Under the pieces are notes generated by a model. That model ran no database searches and was not told the DNA's origin. It saw nothing but the letters and a program-made list of their open reading frames with translations. A stretch of 64,000 bases of DNA, from contig CAWBRT010000017.1 in assembly GCA_963791145.1 (NCBI GenBank), positions 62,001-126,000 of the forward strand, given 5' to 3'. This DNA comes from CAWBRT01 sp963791145 (GTDB taxonomy: Bacteria; Acidobacteriota; Terriglobia; Terriglobales; Acidobacteriaceae). The first letter of the stretch is position 1, and each line of letters opens with the position of its first letter. This document shows positions 26,470 through 36,753 of this stretch, piece by piece. A program made the translations under genes and the position numbers.

Positions 26470-26495
26470 AAAAGGGGCGCTCGCGAGAGCGCCCC
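26470..26495 (-). terminator. Terminator of ahcY
   Basis: Arms GGGGCGCTC/GAGCGCCCC with a GCGA-type loop, followed on the minus strand by TTTTGAAA. A CGGCTGAAGCC-containing repeat lies just beyond, similar to 37914-37933. Confidence 0.75.
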
Positions 26496-26531
26496 AAGTG
26501 AGAACTAACCACTGAGAACCGGGGACTGTCT

Positions 26532-27809
26532 TTAAGTTCCTTCCGCCCAGCCAGCCAGATACTCTTCCTGTTCCGGCGTGAGGCGGTCGATCTTGATGCC
26601 CAGCGAGTCCAGCTTGAGCTTGGCCACGCGCTTATCGAGCTCGTCGGGAACCTTGTAGACCTTCTTCTCCAGGCTGGCGTGGTTCTTGACGATGTAGTCG
26701 ACCGAGAAGCGCCTGGTCGGCGAAGCTCATATCCATCACCGCCGCCGGATGGCCCTCGGCGGCGGCCAGGTTGATGAGACGGCCTTCGCCCAGCAGGTTG
26801 ATCTTGCGGCCGTCGCGCAGCGAATACTCTTCGACGAAGTTGCGCGTCGTGCGCTTGCCGCTGGAGAGCTTCTCCAGCGCCGGGATATCGATCTCGACGT
26901 TGAAGTGGCCCGAGTTGGAGATGATGGCGCCGTCCTTCATCACCTGGAAATGCTCCTTGCGCAGCACGCTCTTGTTTCCGGTGACGGTGCAGAAGACGTC
27001 GCCGAGACTGGGCGGCGGCCTCCATGGCCATGACGCGGTAGCCGTCCATGACCGCTTCCAGCGCCTTGGTGGGATCGACCTCGGTGACGATGACTTCGGC
27101 GCCCAGGCCGCGGGCGCGGCTGGCCAGTCCGCGGCCGCACCAGCCGTAGCCGGCCACCACGAACTTGGAGCCCGCCAGCAGGAAATTGGTGGCGCGCACG
27201 ATGCCGTCGATGGTGGACTGGCCGGTGCCATAGCGGTTGTCGAACAGGTGCTTGGTATCGGCGTCGTTGACGGCGATGATGGGATAAGCGCAGCACGCCC
27301 TCTTTAGCCATGGCGCGCAGGCGGATGACGCCGGTCGTGGTCTCCTCGGTGCCGCCGATAATTCCGGGAAGCACGTCCTTGCGCTTGGTCAGGGCGGTGG
27401 TGACCAGGTCGGCGCCGTCGTCCATGGTGATCTGCGGCTTGTGGTCGAGGGCCGCCATGATGTGCTTGTAGTAGGTCTCGTTGTCCTCGCCCTTGATGGC
27501 AAAAACCGGGATGCCGCACTCGCGCACCAGCGCAGCGGCAACGTCATCCTGAGTGGAGAGCGGGTTGGAGGCGCACAAGACCACCTCGGCGCCGCCGTCG
27601 CGCAGGGTGATCGCCAGGTTGGCGGTCTCGGCCGTCACATGCAAGCAGGCGGAGATGCGTACGCCCTTCAGGGGTTGATTCTTAATGAATTCCTTGCGAA
27701 TGATCTGCAAAACCTGCATGGACTGGTTGGCCCAGTCGATGCGTTTGCGTCCGGCGTCAGCCAATTCCAGGTTCTTGACGTCGAACGAAACTTGCGCTGC
27801 AGTTGACAT
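26532..27809 (-). CDS. ahcY: Adenosylhomocysteinase (three frameshifts)
   Basis: Hydrolyses S-adenosylhomocysteine to adenosine and homocysteine, clearing the product of SAM-dependent methylation. Removing one base near 27290, 27009 and 26712 gives about 424 residues. Blocks: CLHVTAETANLAITL, CASNPLSTQDDVAAAL, GEDNETYYKHI, DDGADLVTT, NNR-type DNRYGTGQS, VVAGYGWCGRGLASRARGLG (NAD-binding), CTVTGNKSVL and the C-terminal LTPEQEEYLAGW. The ATG at 27809 has GGGAGAGG 5 bases upstream. It neighbours metK, so two steps of the methyl cycle are adjacent. The three shifts in a universally needed gene argue for sequence error. Confidence 0.93.
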
Positions 27810-27834
27810 ATTCCTCTCCCAAGAACCGTCATAC

Positions 27835-27914
27835 CCGGACACGAACCCGTCTGGCTTGCATTTTCACGGCGTGTCCGGAAGGTGCCTCACCGGCGGTGCA
27901 CAGCTCAGGTGAGG
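27835..27914 (-). promoter_or_regulatory. Structured 5' leader of ahcY (candidate cis RNA)
   Basis: Two perfect stems upstream of the ahcY ATG: CCGGACACG (27835-27843) with CGTGTCCGG (27870-27878), and CCTCACC (27885-27891) with GGTGAGG (27908-27914). I could not match them to a SAM or SAH riboswitch consensus. A role in control by SAM or SAH is only suggested by the gene it precedes. Confidence 0.4.
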
Positions 27915-28006
27915 GGTTTATGCTCCAGGATAACCCATTGGTCCGCTATGCGGCGCAACCCTGGGAACCGTCTTCCGCGCGAAGTGCGCGGAAGATCGCC
28001 CTAGAG

Positions 28007-29183
28007 CTACGATTTCAATGCTTCAGCGTGCGGAGACCCGGCTGCTTGCCGCAGGGCAGCAGCTTTGTCGGTAGCCTCCCAAGTGAAGTCCTTGTCATCA
28101 CGGCCGAAGTGCCCATAGGCGGCGGTTTTGCGGTAGATCGGACGCCGCAGATTGAGGTGCTCGATGATGCCCTTCGGAGTCAGCGGGAAGTGCTTGCGAA
28201 TCAGGTCCTGCAGTTGCTCGCGTCCCGATTTTGCCGGTGCCGAAGGTATCGACCAGCACGCTGACCGGCTCGGCTACGCCAATGGCATAGGCGAGCTGTA
28301 CTTCGCAGCGGTCGGCCAAGCCGGCGGCCACGATGTTCTTGGCGATATAGCGCGCCATGTAGGCAGCGGAACGGTCTACCTTGGTCGGGTCTTTGCCGCT
28401 GAAGGCGCCGCCGCCGTGGCGGCCCATGCCGCCGTAGGTGTCGACGATGATCTTGCGGCCGGTCAAACCGGTGTCGCCCATTGGGCCGCCGATCACGAAC
28501 CGCCCGGTCGGGTTGATATGGTACTTGGTGTCGGCATCCAGCAGGTTGGCCGGAATGGTGGCCTGGATGACGTGCTTCAGGATGTCGGCCCGCAACTCCT
28601 CATTACCGACTGTTTCGGCGTGCTGAGTGGAAACCACCACCGCATCGACCCGGACCGGCTTGCCGGCTTCGTCGTACTCGACCGTGACCTGGGACTTGCC
28701 GTCGGGGCGCAGATAGGCGAGCAAGCCGCTGCGGCGCACCTGCGAGAGACGCAGGCAAAGCTTATGGGCGAGGGAGATAGGGGTCGGCATGAACTCGGGC
28801 GTCTCGTTGGTGGCGTAGCCGAACATCATTCCCTGGTCGCCGGCGCCGCCTGTGTCGACGCCCATGGCGATATCGCCTGATTGCTTGTTGATGGTTGAGA
28901 TCACCGCGCAGGTATTGGAATCAAAGCCGTACAGGGCGTTGTCGTAGCCGATCGAGCTGACTACGCCGCGCACCAGCGTCTGGAAATCGACGTAAGCCTT
29001 GGTGGTGATTTCGCCGGCGATGACCACCAGCCCGGTGGCGGTCAGGGTCTCGCAGGCGACCCGGCTATAGGGATCCTGCTCGATACAGGCGTCGAGAATG
29101 GCGTCGGAGATCTGATCGGCAATCTTATCCGGATGGCCCTCGGTAACCGACTCGGAAGTAAACAACAAACGATTACGGGACAA
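28007..29183 (-). CDS. metK: S-adenosylmethionine synthetase (one frameshift near 28229)
   Basis: Makes SAM from methionine and ATP. The frame from ATG 29183 carries FTSESVTEGHPDKIADQIS, GVDTGGAGDQGMMFGYA, GGGAFSGKDPTKVDRSAAY and FVIGGPMGDTGLTGRK, all in order. After FGTGKIG the frame is lost; removing one G near 28229 restores the family C-terminus (IYRKTAAYGHFGRDD) and a stop at 28007, giving 391 residues. CAGGAGG precedes the ATG. The leader up to 29340 contains an ACTCGG/CCGAGT pair but no riboswitch I can name. Confidence 0.95.
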
Positions 29184-29425
29184 TGCTGTCCTCCTGCTTA
29201 AACTTACTCGGGCGGGGAAAAAACCACTGCCGAAATGGCTGGGGCTGGACCGAGTAGCACATCGTTAGTTTAACGGTACCAGCGACTCAGATGCAATGAA
29301 AGGAATCGGGGTAAGCGACTCCAGTTTAAATTCCAACTAAGAAAAAATGGTGCCCCAAGCCAGCCGGCGACAGAACTGGACGAAGGGCACCGTCGAAGGG
29401 AACAGCTTCGATAAGAGAAGCCCAA

Positions 29426-31722
29426 TTAAGCAGTTAGCTCCTCGTGCACAGGTTCGACAACAGGCTCACCCTCCTGCACGGTGCCGCGTTTGTCATAGGA
29501 GTGTCCGGTTACCAATCCGAGCACGAACCAGCCCAGAACCAGTGCTCCCAGAGCAAACAGCGAGTCCCCAGGCACTCGCATCCAGCGCAGGGTGTTCATG
29601 GTGCCGGTCTGCAGAAATTCCGCCGAACGCGCATACCAGGTGCCGTACTGCACCGAGGCCCAAGCTTGCATGAGCCCGATGGGCAGCAGGCTGATGAGCA
29701 CCATCAGCATCAGTCCGCCGTTGATCAGCCAGAAGGCGACGGCCAGCGGGCGATCCTTCCAGGCCAGCCCGGGACGCAGGGCGCGCAGGCAGAAGAGCAT
29801 TAACCCCAGCCCGAGCATGCCGTAGACGCCGAACAGCGCCGTGTGCGCGTGCACCGGAGTGGTGTTCAGGCCCTGCATGTAATAGAGGGCGATCGGCGGG
29901 TTGATGAAGAAGCCGAACAGGCCGGCGCCGACGAAGTTCCAGAAGGCCACGGCCACGAAGAAATAGATCGGCCATTTGTAAGCGGAGATCCAGGGCGCAT
30001 TGGGCGTGCCTCGCGCCAGCCGGATGTTGTGCCAGGCTTCAAAGCCGATGAGCACCAGCGGCACTACTTCCAGCGCGCTGAATACCGCTCCCAGGGCCAG
30101 CACCGCCGTCGGCATGCCGGCGAAGTACAGGTGATGGAAGGTGCCGATGATTCCACCGGAGAGGAAGATCACGGTGGAGAACAGCACGGCGCGCGTGGCT
30201 GAGCGCACCGCCAGCAGCCGCAAGCGCGTGAACAGGAAGGCGATTACGACCGTGGCGAAGACCTCGAAGAAGCCTTCCACCCAGAGGTGAACCACCCACC
30301 AGCGCCAGTATTCGGCGGTAAGCAGATGGGAACGCTGACCGTACATGAGTCCGGCGGCGTAGAAGAGGGGAATGGCGATGCTGGAGATGAGAAACAGCAT
30401 CAGCAGCCCGCGATTTTCGTCGCGCCGCGCCAGCGCCGGCTTGAGCGGCGCGATACATGAGCCAGAGCCAGAAGACGAGCCCGCCGAGCAGCAGGATCTG
30501 CCAGACGCGGCCCAGGTCAACATACTCGTAGCCCTGCGATCCGAACCAGAACCAGAGGTTGCCGAGCTTCTGCTCAATGCCCAGCCATTCTCCCGCGAGC
30601 GAGCCGAAGACGACGAAGACCAGCGCCGCAAACAACACGTTCACCCCGAGCCGCTGCCCTTTTGGTTCCACGCCGCTCACCGCGGGAGCAATGTAAAGGC
30701 CGGTGGCAAGCCAGGAGGTGGCGATCCAGAAGATTCCAATCTGCAGATGCCAGGTGCGGGTGATGGAATAGGGCAGCCACTTGGCCAGCGGGATACCGTA
30801 GAAGGCGTTGCCTTCTACCCCATAGTGCGCGGTGATGGCGCCCAGAGCTACTTGCAAGACCCAGAGAATGGCGACGACGAAGAAGTATTTGACTGTGGCC
30901 TTCTGCGATGGCGTGGGCTTCAATCCCAGCAGGGGATCGGTGCGCGGCATTTCGCCCGGGCGGTCTTTCTCAGGCTCGCTCTGGGAGCCGAAGTACCAGA
31001 CCATTCCGCCCACCCCGGCCAGCAGCAGCACGAAGCTGATGACGCTCCAGACCACCGTGGCGCCGGTAGGTTGATTGCCGACCAGCGACTCATGAGGCCA
31101 GTTCTGGGTGTAGCTGACGTTGCTGTCAGGACGGTCCGTACTGGCAGCCCAGGCCGTCCACCAGAAGAAGGCCGCCATCTTCTGCTGCTTCACGGGATCG
31201 CGGAGAGCACCGGCGGGAATGGCGTATTCGTTGCGCCCATTGCCGAAGACATCGGCGTAATAAGCGGCAAGATGGTGGAAGGCGGCAGCACGCACCGGCG
31301 GAATCTGAATGGTCCCCGTGGCCGGATCGTAGGTATTTCGCCGCATCTGCTCCTGCGAGGCGCGCCTGGAGAGCCGCTTGTTGTTCCAGCGAAAGAGACG
31401 CGAAGCCTTTGCCGCCGGCGGCCTTCGCCCAGGTATCCAGAATGTAAAGCGACTCGCGATGCAGATAGTCGGCGCTCCAGTCGGGCGCGACGTAGGCGCC
31501 GTGACCCCAGACGGTGCCGACCTCCTGGCCGCCGATGGACTGCCAGACATTTTGCCCGTCTTGAATATAGGAGCCGGTGAACAGCGTAGCGCCGTCGGTG
31601 GTGACGACCTGCCGCGGAATCGGGGGCGCATTCTTAATTCCCTTGTAGCCAACCCCGCCCAAGACGGCGAAGGATGCGATCAGGACAATTCCAAGTGCGA
31701 TCCAGAGCTTCTTGAATTCCAT
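29426..31722 (-). CDS. norB: Quinol-dependent nitric oxide reductase, qNOR (two frameshifts)
   Basis: Single-subunit NO reductase that takes electrons from quinol and forms N2O. Removing one base near 31357 and 30448 gives about 764 residues, the usual qNOR length. The N-terminal extension (about residues 1-220) has one membrane anchor and a soluble domain with DGQNVWQSIGGQEVGTVWGHG but no haem c motif. About 12 membrane helices follow with the catalytic-core histidines (TRTWHLQIGIFW, YWRWWVVHLWVEGFFEVF, GTFHHLYFAG, TPVHAHTALFGVYG). GAAGGAGAAG precedes ATG 31722. It lies about 100 bases downstream of ric on the same strand, forming an NO-defence pair. Confidence 0.93.
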
Positions 31723-31819
31723 ACCTTCTCCTTCAGAATTCAGGTGCGCCATCAGCGCTGCGCGTTTGCCCTGCTCGGGCAGGCTGCTTTGCTTCGCTGC
31801 CAGAGCCGCAGATGACTAG

Positions 31820-32551
31820 TTACGCTGCCAGGCCCTCCGCCCGCATCGCCCGCGGAAACAGGATGTTGTTTTCCAGGTGAATATGCTGGTGAAGATCGGC
31901 CTCGAACTCTTCCAGCAGCCGATACAGCCTTTGATAACTGGTGCACGCGTCTTGGGGAACGCGATACCCGGCGGTCATCTGGCGCATCCCGCGCAACACC
32001 TCGCCGGCGCTGTCATGCTCATAGCGCATCATGCGGATCGGGTTCTCGACCGAACCGAAGCAGGAGGACGCCGCCGGCTGTCCCTTGGCCGAGCTGCCTT
32101 CGCAGCTGACGATGTAGGGGAAGAGTATCCGCTCTTCCTTCATCAGATGCGCCGTTAGTTCCTGAGCGAGGGCGGCAAAGCTTTCGCGAATCGTGGCCAG
32201 CTCGGGATGATTGGGGCCATGCTTTTCCACAACCTTGTCCAGCAACGCCGTGATGGATGGAATCTGCGTGCGCACGTAGACGTGGTGTATGTCGCTGATG
32301 TGGGTGATCAGTTCGGTGAGAGACCGGCCGTTCCAGTCGGTAGCCGATGCTCTCGGTGCGGACCCGGCGGGTTTGAGCGACTCCAGAGCGGCAGTTACCT
32401 TCTCTACGGGAACGCCGGCAGCGGCACAGGCATCGGCGAGCCGCTTGTCGCCCCCGCAGCAGTAGTCAACGCCGAGTTTTTCGAAAACCTCGACGGAAGC
32501 CGGGACTTCCAGGGTGAACTGGCGAACGGTGCGAGTGGTGTCAATAGCCAT
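31820..32551 (-). CDS. ric: Iron-sulphur cluster repair di-iron protein RIC (ScdA/YtfE)
   Basis: RIC proteins repair Fe-S clusters damaged by NO or oxidants. The 243-residue protein begins at ATG 32551 (MAIDTTRTVRQ). An N-terminal ScdA_N domain has the cysteine pair in KLGVDYCCGGDKRLADAC. A hemerythrin-like four-helix domain supplies iron ligands: HISDIHHVYVR, EKHGPNHPEL, LTAHLMKEERILFPYI, MRYEHDSAGE and LHQHIHLENNILFPRA. It precedes norB, a pairing seen in NO-responsive operons. The frame is open upstream to 32794, but that part runs through a dispersed repeat and is not coding. Confidence 0.95.
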   Translation of the reverse strand: MAIDTTRTVRQFTLEVPASVEVFEKLGVDYCCGGDKRLADACAAAGVPVEKVTAALESLKPAGSAPRASATDWNGRSLTELITHISDIHHVYVRTQIPSITALLDKVVEKHGPNHPELATIRESFAALAQELTAHLMKEERILFPYIVSCEGSSAKGQPAASSCFGSVENPIRMMRYEHDSAGEVLRGMRQMTAGYRVPQDACTSYQRLYRLLEEFEADLHQHIHLENNILFPRAMRAEGLAA

Positions 32552-32659
32552 TGTGAATGCTCCATCGGTTGCCGCAGGGTGCGTTGCGGCCTGAATGCCC
32601 GAGGGCGCCGCGTTCACGCCCGCCGGGAGGATGAGGAAGATTGGGTTGCCACCTGACGA

Positions 32660-32775
32660 GGCTGCGTAAAAACAGCTTTCGGATCGCATGGGACTATAAG
32701 ATCTTGTTAACTGACCTTGTGGTGCCCACATTCCATAGCGCCTCGCTTGTTGCTTCGGCGCGTTTTTCCGCAGCC
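32660..32775. repeat. Dispersed structured element B, copy 2
   Basis: A 116-base copy with ends GGCTGCGTAAAAA and TTTTTCCGCAGCC, matching 26301-26415. It lies about 110 bases upstream of ric, between ric and the Crp/Fnr-type box at 32837. Confidence 0.85.
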
Positions 32776-32836
32776 CGTTAGCGGCCGCCCGCAATTACAC
32801 GCAAATGTACTTTAGGAGTTGAGATGCTGCGGCACG

Positions 32837-32850
32837 ATGACTAAAGTCAC
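32837..32850. promoter_or_regulatory. Crp/Fnr-type box, ATGACTAAAGTCAC
   Basis: One mismatch from GTGA-N6-TCAC. Its centre lies about 137 bases before the methyltransferase ATG at 32981 and about 292 bases before ric, with element B between it and ric. Either gene could be the target. Confidence 0.4.
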
Positions 32851-32980
32851 GGCCAAGAGAAAATCCCCACGGCTAAAAATATATCGCAAAACGAGACAGA
32901 ATTTTGCCTTTGTGGGGAGCATGGAACCCTAAGCTGCGGGCATAGAGCTTCCGGCAGGGCGGTCGTGCATAATCATAGGG

Positions 32981-33715
32981 ATGCCAGCAGAGCACAATGG
33001 GGGGACGGGCGCCTTATTCCTGCGTTGGGCGCGAGACTCGGTACGCTCGCGCGGCCTCGCGAAGTCGCTGCTCTACCTCGGCAAGCAGGCTTGGGAGGTG
33101 CTATGCGACAGCACGCCGGAGCGGCGTCGCGCCCGCTTCGGCGACATTGACTACGATTGCGACTACGGCGTGGATACAACCTGGGCGCGGCTGAACTGGC
33201 GCATCCGCCTGCGCGAGGTCTTCACCGAGCGTCTCTATCAGCCCACCGCCCCAGAAGAGTTCCGGGAGATCATGCAGCAATTGCCGGAGGTCGATTTTGC
33301 CCAGTTCACCTTCGTGGATCTAGGGTCAGGAAAAGGCAGAGTGTTGCTGATGGCGGCAGAATACCTGTTCCGCCGCATCATCGGCATCGAGATACAGGCG
33401 GAATTGCATGTGATCGCGGAGGAAAATCTTCAGAAGTTGCGCGAGCGCACGCCGGAGGTCGAGGTCGAGGCGCTTTGCCTGGACGCGCGCGAATTCGATT
33501 TCCCGCTCGAGCCGCTGGTGGTCTACCTGTTCAACCCGTTTCCGGATTACGTGCTGGCTACGGTCGCGGAAAACCTTCGCCGGTCAGCCATTTGCTGCCC
33601 GCGCCCGATCTACCTCATCTACAACGCGCCGTTCGAAGAGCACGTCTTGCGGCAGGCCGGATTCCTGCACAGGCTGGTCCAGACGCATCAGTATGCGATC
33701 TATTGCGTGCAGTGA
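32981..33715 (+). CDS. SAM-dependent methyltransferase (class I), unknown substrate
   Basis: A 244-residue protein with the SAM-binding motif FVDLGSGKGRVLLMAAE (about residues 110-126), the acidic ligand in GIEIQAELH and the post-motif LYLF-like VVYLFNPFPDYVL. The N-terminal 90 residues are basic and not recognised. It resembles a group of uncharacterised bacterial methyltransferases. The gene stands alone, divergent from ric-norB, with a Crp/Fnr-type box 137 bases upstream. Substrate cannot be inferred. Confidence 0.75.
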   Translation: MPAEHNGGTGALFLRWARDSVRSRGLAKSLLYLGKQAWEVLCDSTPERRRARFGDIDYDCDYGVDTTWARLNWRIRLREVFTERLYQPTAPEEFREIMQQLPEVDFAQFTFVDLGSGKGRVLLMAAEYLFRRIIGIEIQAELHVIAEENLQKLRERTPEVEVEALCLDAREFDFPLEPLVVYLFNPFPDYVLATVAENLRRSAICCPRPIYLIYNAPFEEHVLRQAGFLHRLVQTHQYAIYCVQ

Positions 33716-33824
33716 GGCGGTGACTGGTCGGGTGGCCCAGAGTTGGCGCGCAGTTCCAACTCTGGGGATTTTCTGAACTAAACATTGTCTTCTACCCCAT
33801 CCCGCTAGGCGGGACCAACCGCGG

Positions 33825-33894
33825 GCAAATGTGGGCCACCTGCCTCCGCCCCCACATTAGCTTCGCCTACGGCTCCGCAAATGTGGGCCACCTG
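33825..33894. repeat. Direct repeat GCAAATGTGGGCCACCTG
   Basis: Two identical 18-base copies (33825-33842 and 33877-33894) in the convergent gap between the methyltransferase and leuS, with CCCACATTAG between them partly complementary. No function is assigned. Confidence 0.65.
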
Positions 33895-33930
33895 GGCAAG
33901 TGCGGGCCACGCGGGAACAGCAAGGCACGG

Positions 33931-36547
33931 TTATCGCACCACGATGTTGACCAGCTTGCCCGGCACGACGATTACCTTGACCATCTGCTTGCCGGCAATG
34001 GCCGCTGCGACCTTCTCGTCGGCCAATGCAGCCTTGCGGATTACGTCCTCAGCGGCATCGGCTGCGACCACGATGTGACCACGAAGTTTGCCGTTGATCT
34101 GCACGGCCATTTCGACTTCATCTTCCTTGGCCAGAGCAGGATCATATTTCGGCCACTGGTACCGCAGCAATGTCGATGGATCTTCTCCCAGCGTCTCCCA
34201 CAATTCATGGGCCAGATAGGGAGCGAAGGGAGCGAGCATGAGCAGCAGGTTGCGCAGCGCGTCGGCCAGCAGCCACGGCGGCACAGCGCCTGCCTCGATC
34301 TCGGCCTGCATGCCGTAGAGCTGGTTCATCAACTCCATGATGGCGGCGATGGAGGTATTGAAGTGCCAGCGCGCCTGGAAGTCGTCGCTGACGCGCTTGA
34401 CGGTCTGGTGGAGCTTGCGCTGCAGAGCGCGCGCCGACGGGGTGAGCTCGGATTTGGCAGGCGGCTTCCCTGCTCCGCGGACAACGGAGGCATGGCGGTT
34501 TACGAAGCGATAGGTGCGGCTCAGGAAACGGCTTACGCCCTCGACGCCCGCATCCTGCCAGTCGAGGTCGCGGTCGGGAGGCGCGGCGAAGAGCGTGTAC
34601 AAGCGGGTGGCGTCGGCGCCGTAGCGCGCCACCATGTCATCGGGCGAAACGACATTGCCCAGCGACTTGGACATCTTGGCGCCATCCTTGATGACCATGC
34701 CCTGGGTAAACAGGCGCGTGCACGGCTCGTTGTTGCGGATCAGTCCCAGGTCGCGCATGAACATCGTCCAGAAACGCGAGTAGATCAGGTGCAGAATGGC
34801 GTGCTCGACGCCGCCGATGTACTGGTCGATCTGGAACCAGTAGTTGACCACTGCGGAATCAAACGGCGCACTGGCGATAGGGCTGGTGTAGCGGTAGAAG
34901 TACCAGCTGGAATCGACGAAGGTGTCCATGGTGTCGGTTTCGCGCCGCGCCGGGCCGCCGCACTTGGGGCAAGTGGCGTTGACGAACTCGGGCACGCGCT
35001 GCAGCGGCGAACCGCCGGCCAGGGTGATTTCGATTTTGTCAGGCAGCAGCACCGGCAGCTGATCTTCCGGCACCGGCACCATGCCGCACTGCTTGCAGTA
35101 AACGACCGGAATGGGTGTTCCCCAGTAACGCTGGCGGGAGATTCCCCAATCCTTCAGCCGATAGGTCACCGCCGCCTTGCCGAAGCCGTGCTCTTCGGCG
35201 TATTTGGCCATTTTTTCCTGCGCCTCATGGCAGGAGAGGCCGTTCCACTGGCCGGAGTTGATGATCAGGCTGTCTTCGTGAGTGAAAGGTAATGTCGGGG
35301 TCTCGGGCTCGCCGGCTTCGGGCGGCTCGCCGTTGCGGCGCGGCAATATGACGATGCGAATCTCCAGCCCGTATTTTTTCGCAAACTCGAAGTCGCGCTC
35401 GTCGTGCGCCGGCACGCTCATGATGGCGCCGGTGCCATAGTCGAGCAGGACGTAGTTGGCCACCCAGATGGGCACAGGCTCGCCATTGAACGGGTTGATG
35501 GCGTTGAAGCCGGTGAAGACGCCTTTCTTCTCCACCGCGCCGACGTCACCGGCCTCGCGGGCGTTGCGCTGATCGGTGAGCATCTCGTCGACGCCGGCCT
35601 TCAAATCGGGATTAAAACGGACCAGGTCGGCAACCAGCGGATGCTCGGGAGCAAGTTGGACCGAGGTGGCGCCCATGATGGTGTCGACGCGCGTAGTGAA
35701 GACCGTGATCTTGTCCCCGGCCGGACCGGCGGCATGGTCCAGCTTGAAGTCGACCAGCGCGCCCTCGGAGCGGCCGATCCAGTTGCGCTGCATGATGCGC
35801 ACTTTTTCCGGCCAGCCCTGCAGCCGGTCCAGGCCCGGAGAGAAGTTCTTCAGCATAATGGGTCGTGCGCAGGAACCATTGCTCCAGCTCGCGCTGCTCG
35901 ACCGCCGTGGTCTCATGGCGCCAGCAGCAGCCGGCCACTACCTGCTCGTTGGCCAGCACGGTCTGGCACTCGGGACACCAGTTGACGTTGCTCTTCTTGC
36001 GGTAGGCCAGATTGCGCTCAAGCATCTTGAGGAAGAACCACTGGTTCCAGCGATAGTACTCGGGCAGGCAGGTGGCGACCTCCTTCGACCAGTCATAGCC
36101 GAAGCCGAGGCGCTTCATCTGCACCTTCATGTTGGCGATGTTGCCGAGGGTCCACTCGCGGGGCGGCTGCTGGTTCTTGATGGCGGCATTCTCGGCCGGC
36201 AGGCCGAAGGCGTCCCACCCCATCGGGTGCAGCACGTTATAGCCATTCATCCACATGTAGCGCGCCAAGGCATCGCCGATGGAGTAGTTGCGCACGTGGC
36301 CCATGTGGAGGGCGCCGGAGGGATACGGGAGCATTTCCAGCACGTAATACTTCTGCTTGCCCGAATCCATGGGGTCGGCGGCGTAGAGCTTGGGATCGTT
36401 GCTCCAACGCTCCGCCCACTTCAACTCGACGGGCTGCGGATTGTAGCGGAGTTCGTCGTCTCCCCCCGCACGGCGGCCTTCGGCCGGCATCTCTCTAAGT
36501 TTGCCCGACACTTTTGTTTCGCTGTTCTTCTCAGGATGCTTAGTCAT
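33931..36547 (-). CDS. leuS: Leucyl-tRNA synthetase (one frameshift near 35850)
   Basis: Class I aminoacyl-tRNA synthetase for leucine. After removing one base near 35850 it is about 871 residues. The HIGH-type motif is in PSGALHMGHVRNYS, the KMSKS motif in DGAKMSKSLGNV, and the CP1 editing domain includes ITVFTTRVDTIMGATS-like sequence (KITVFTTRVDTIMGA) and YGTGAIMSVPAHDERD. Zinc-type cysteines occur in NWCPECQTVLANEQV and CPKCGG. An N-terminal extension of about 30 polar residues precedes the family start. The break sits between EELLS and the block that continues DRLQGWPEKVR. Confidence 0.95.
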
Positions 36548-36753
36548 TTTTCGATTCGGTAGAATTACTGTGTTCGTGGATCGCGGTATATCGAACCTCT
36601 GATTCTACATTCTTGCCGCCGCGGACCAAAAACCCCGGCTCCACTTGCAAACCCGGAGATGGCCGCTTGCGTCCAATTTGCGAGGAGCTACTCTCTACCC
36701 TAGCAGACCCAAAGGCGTCGTCTGTTGGGGGATCCCGTAGCCACGAGGTGCTC

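Noticed and set aside
29184..29340. SAM riboswitch before metK
   Set aside because: Only an ACTCGG/CCGAGT pair is visible. Known SAM aptamer core sequences are not present.
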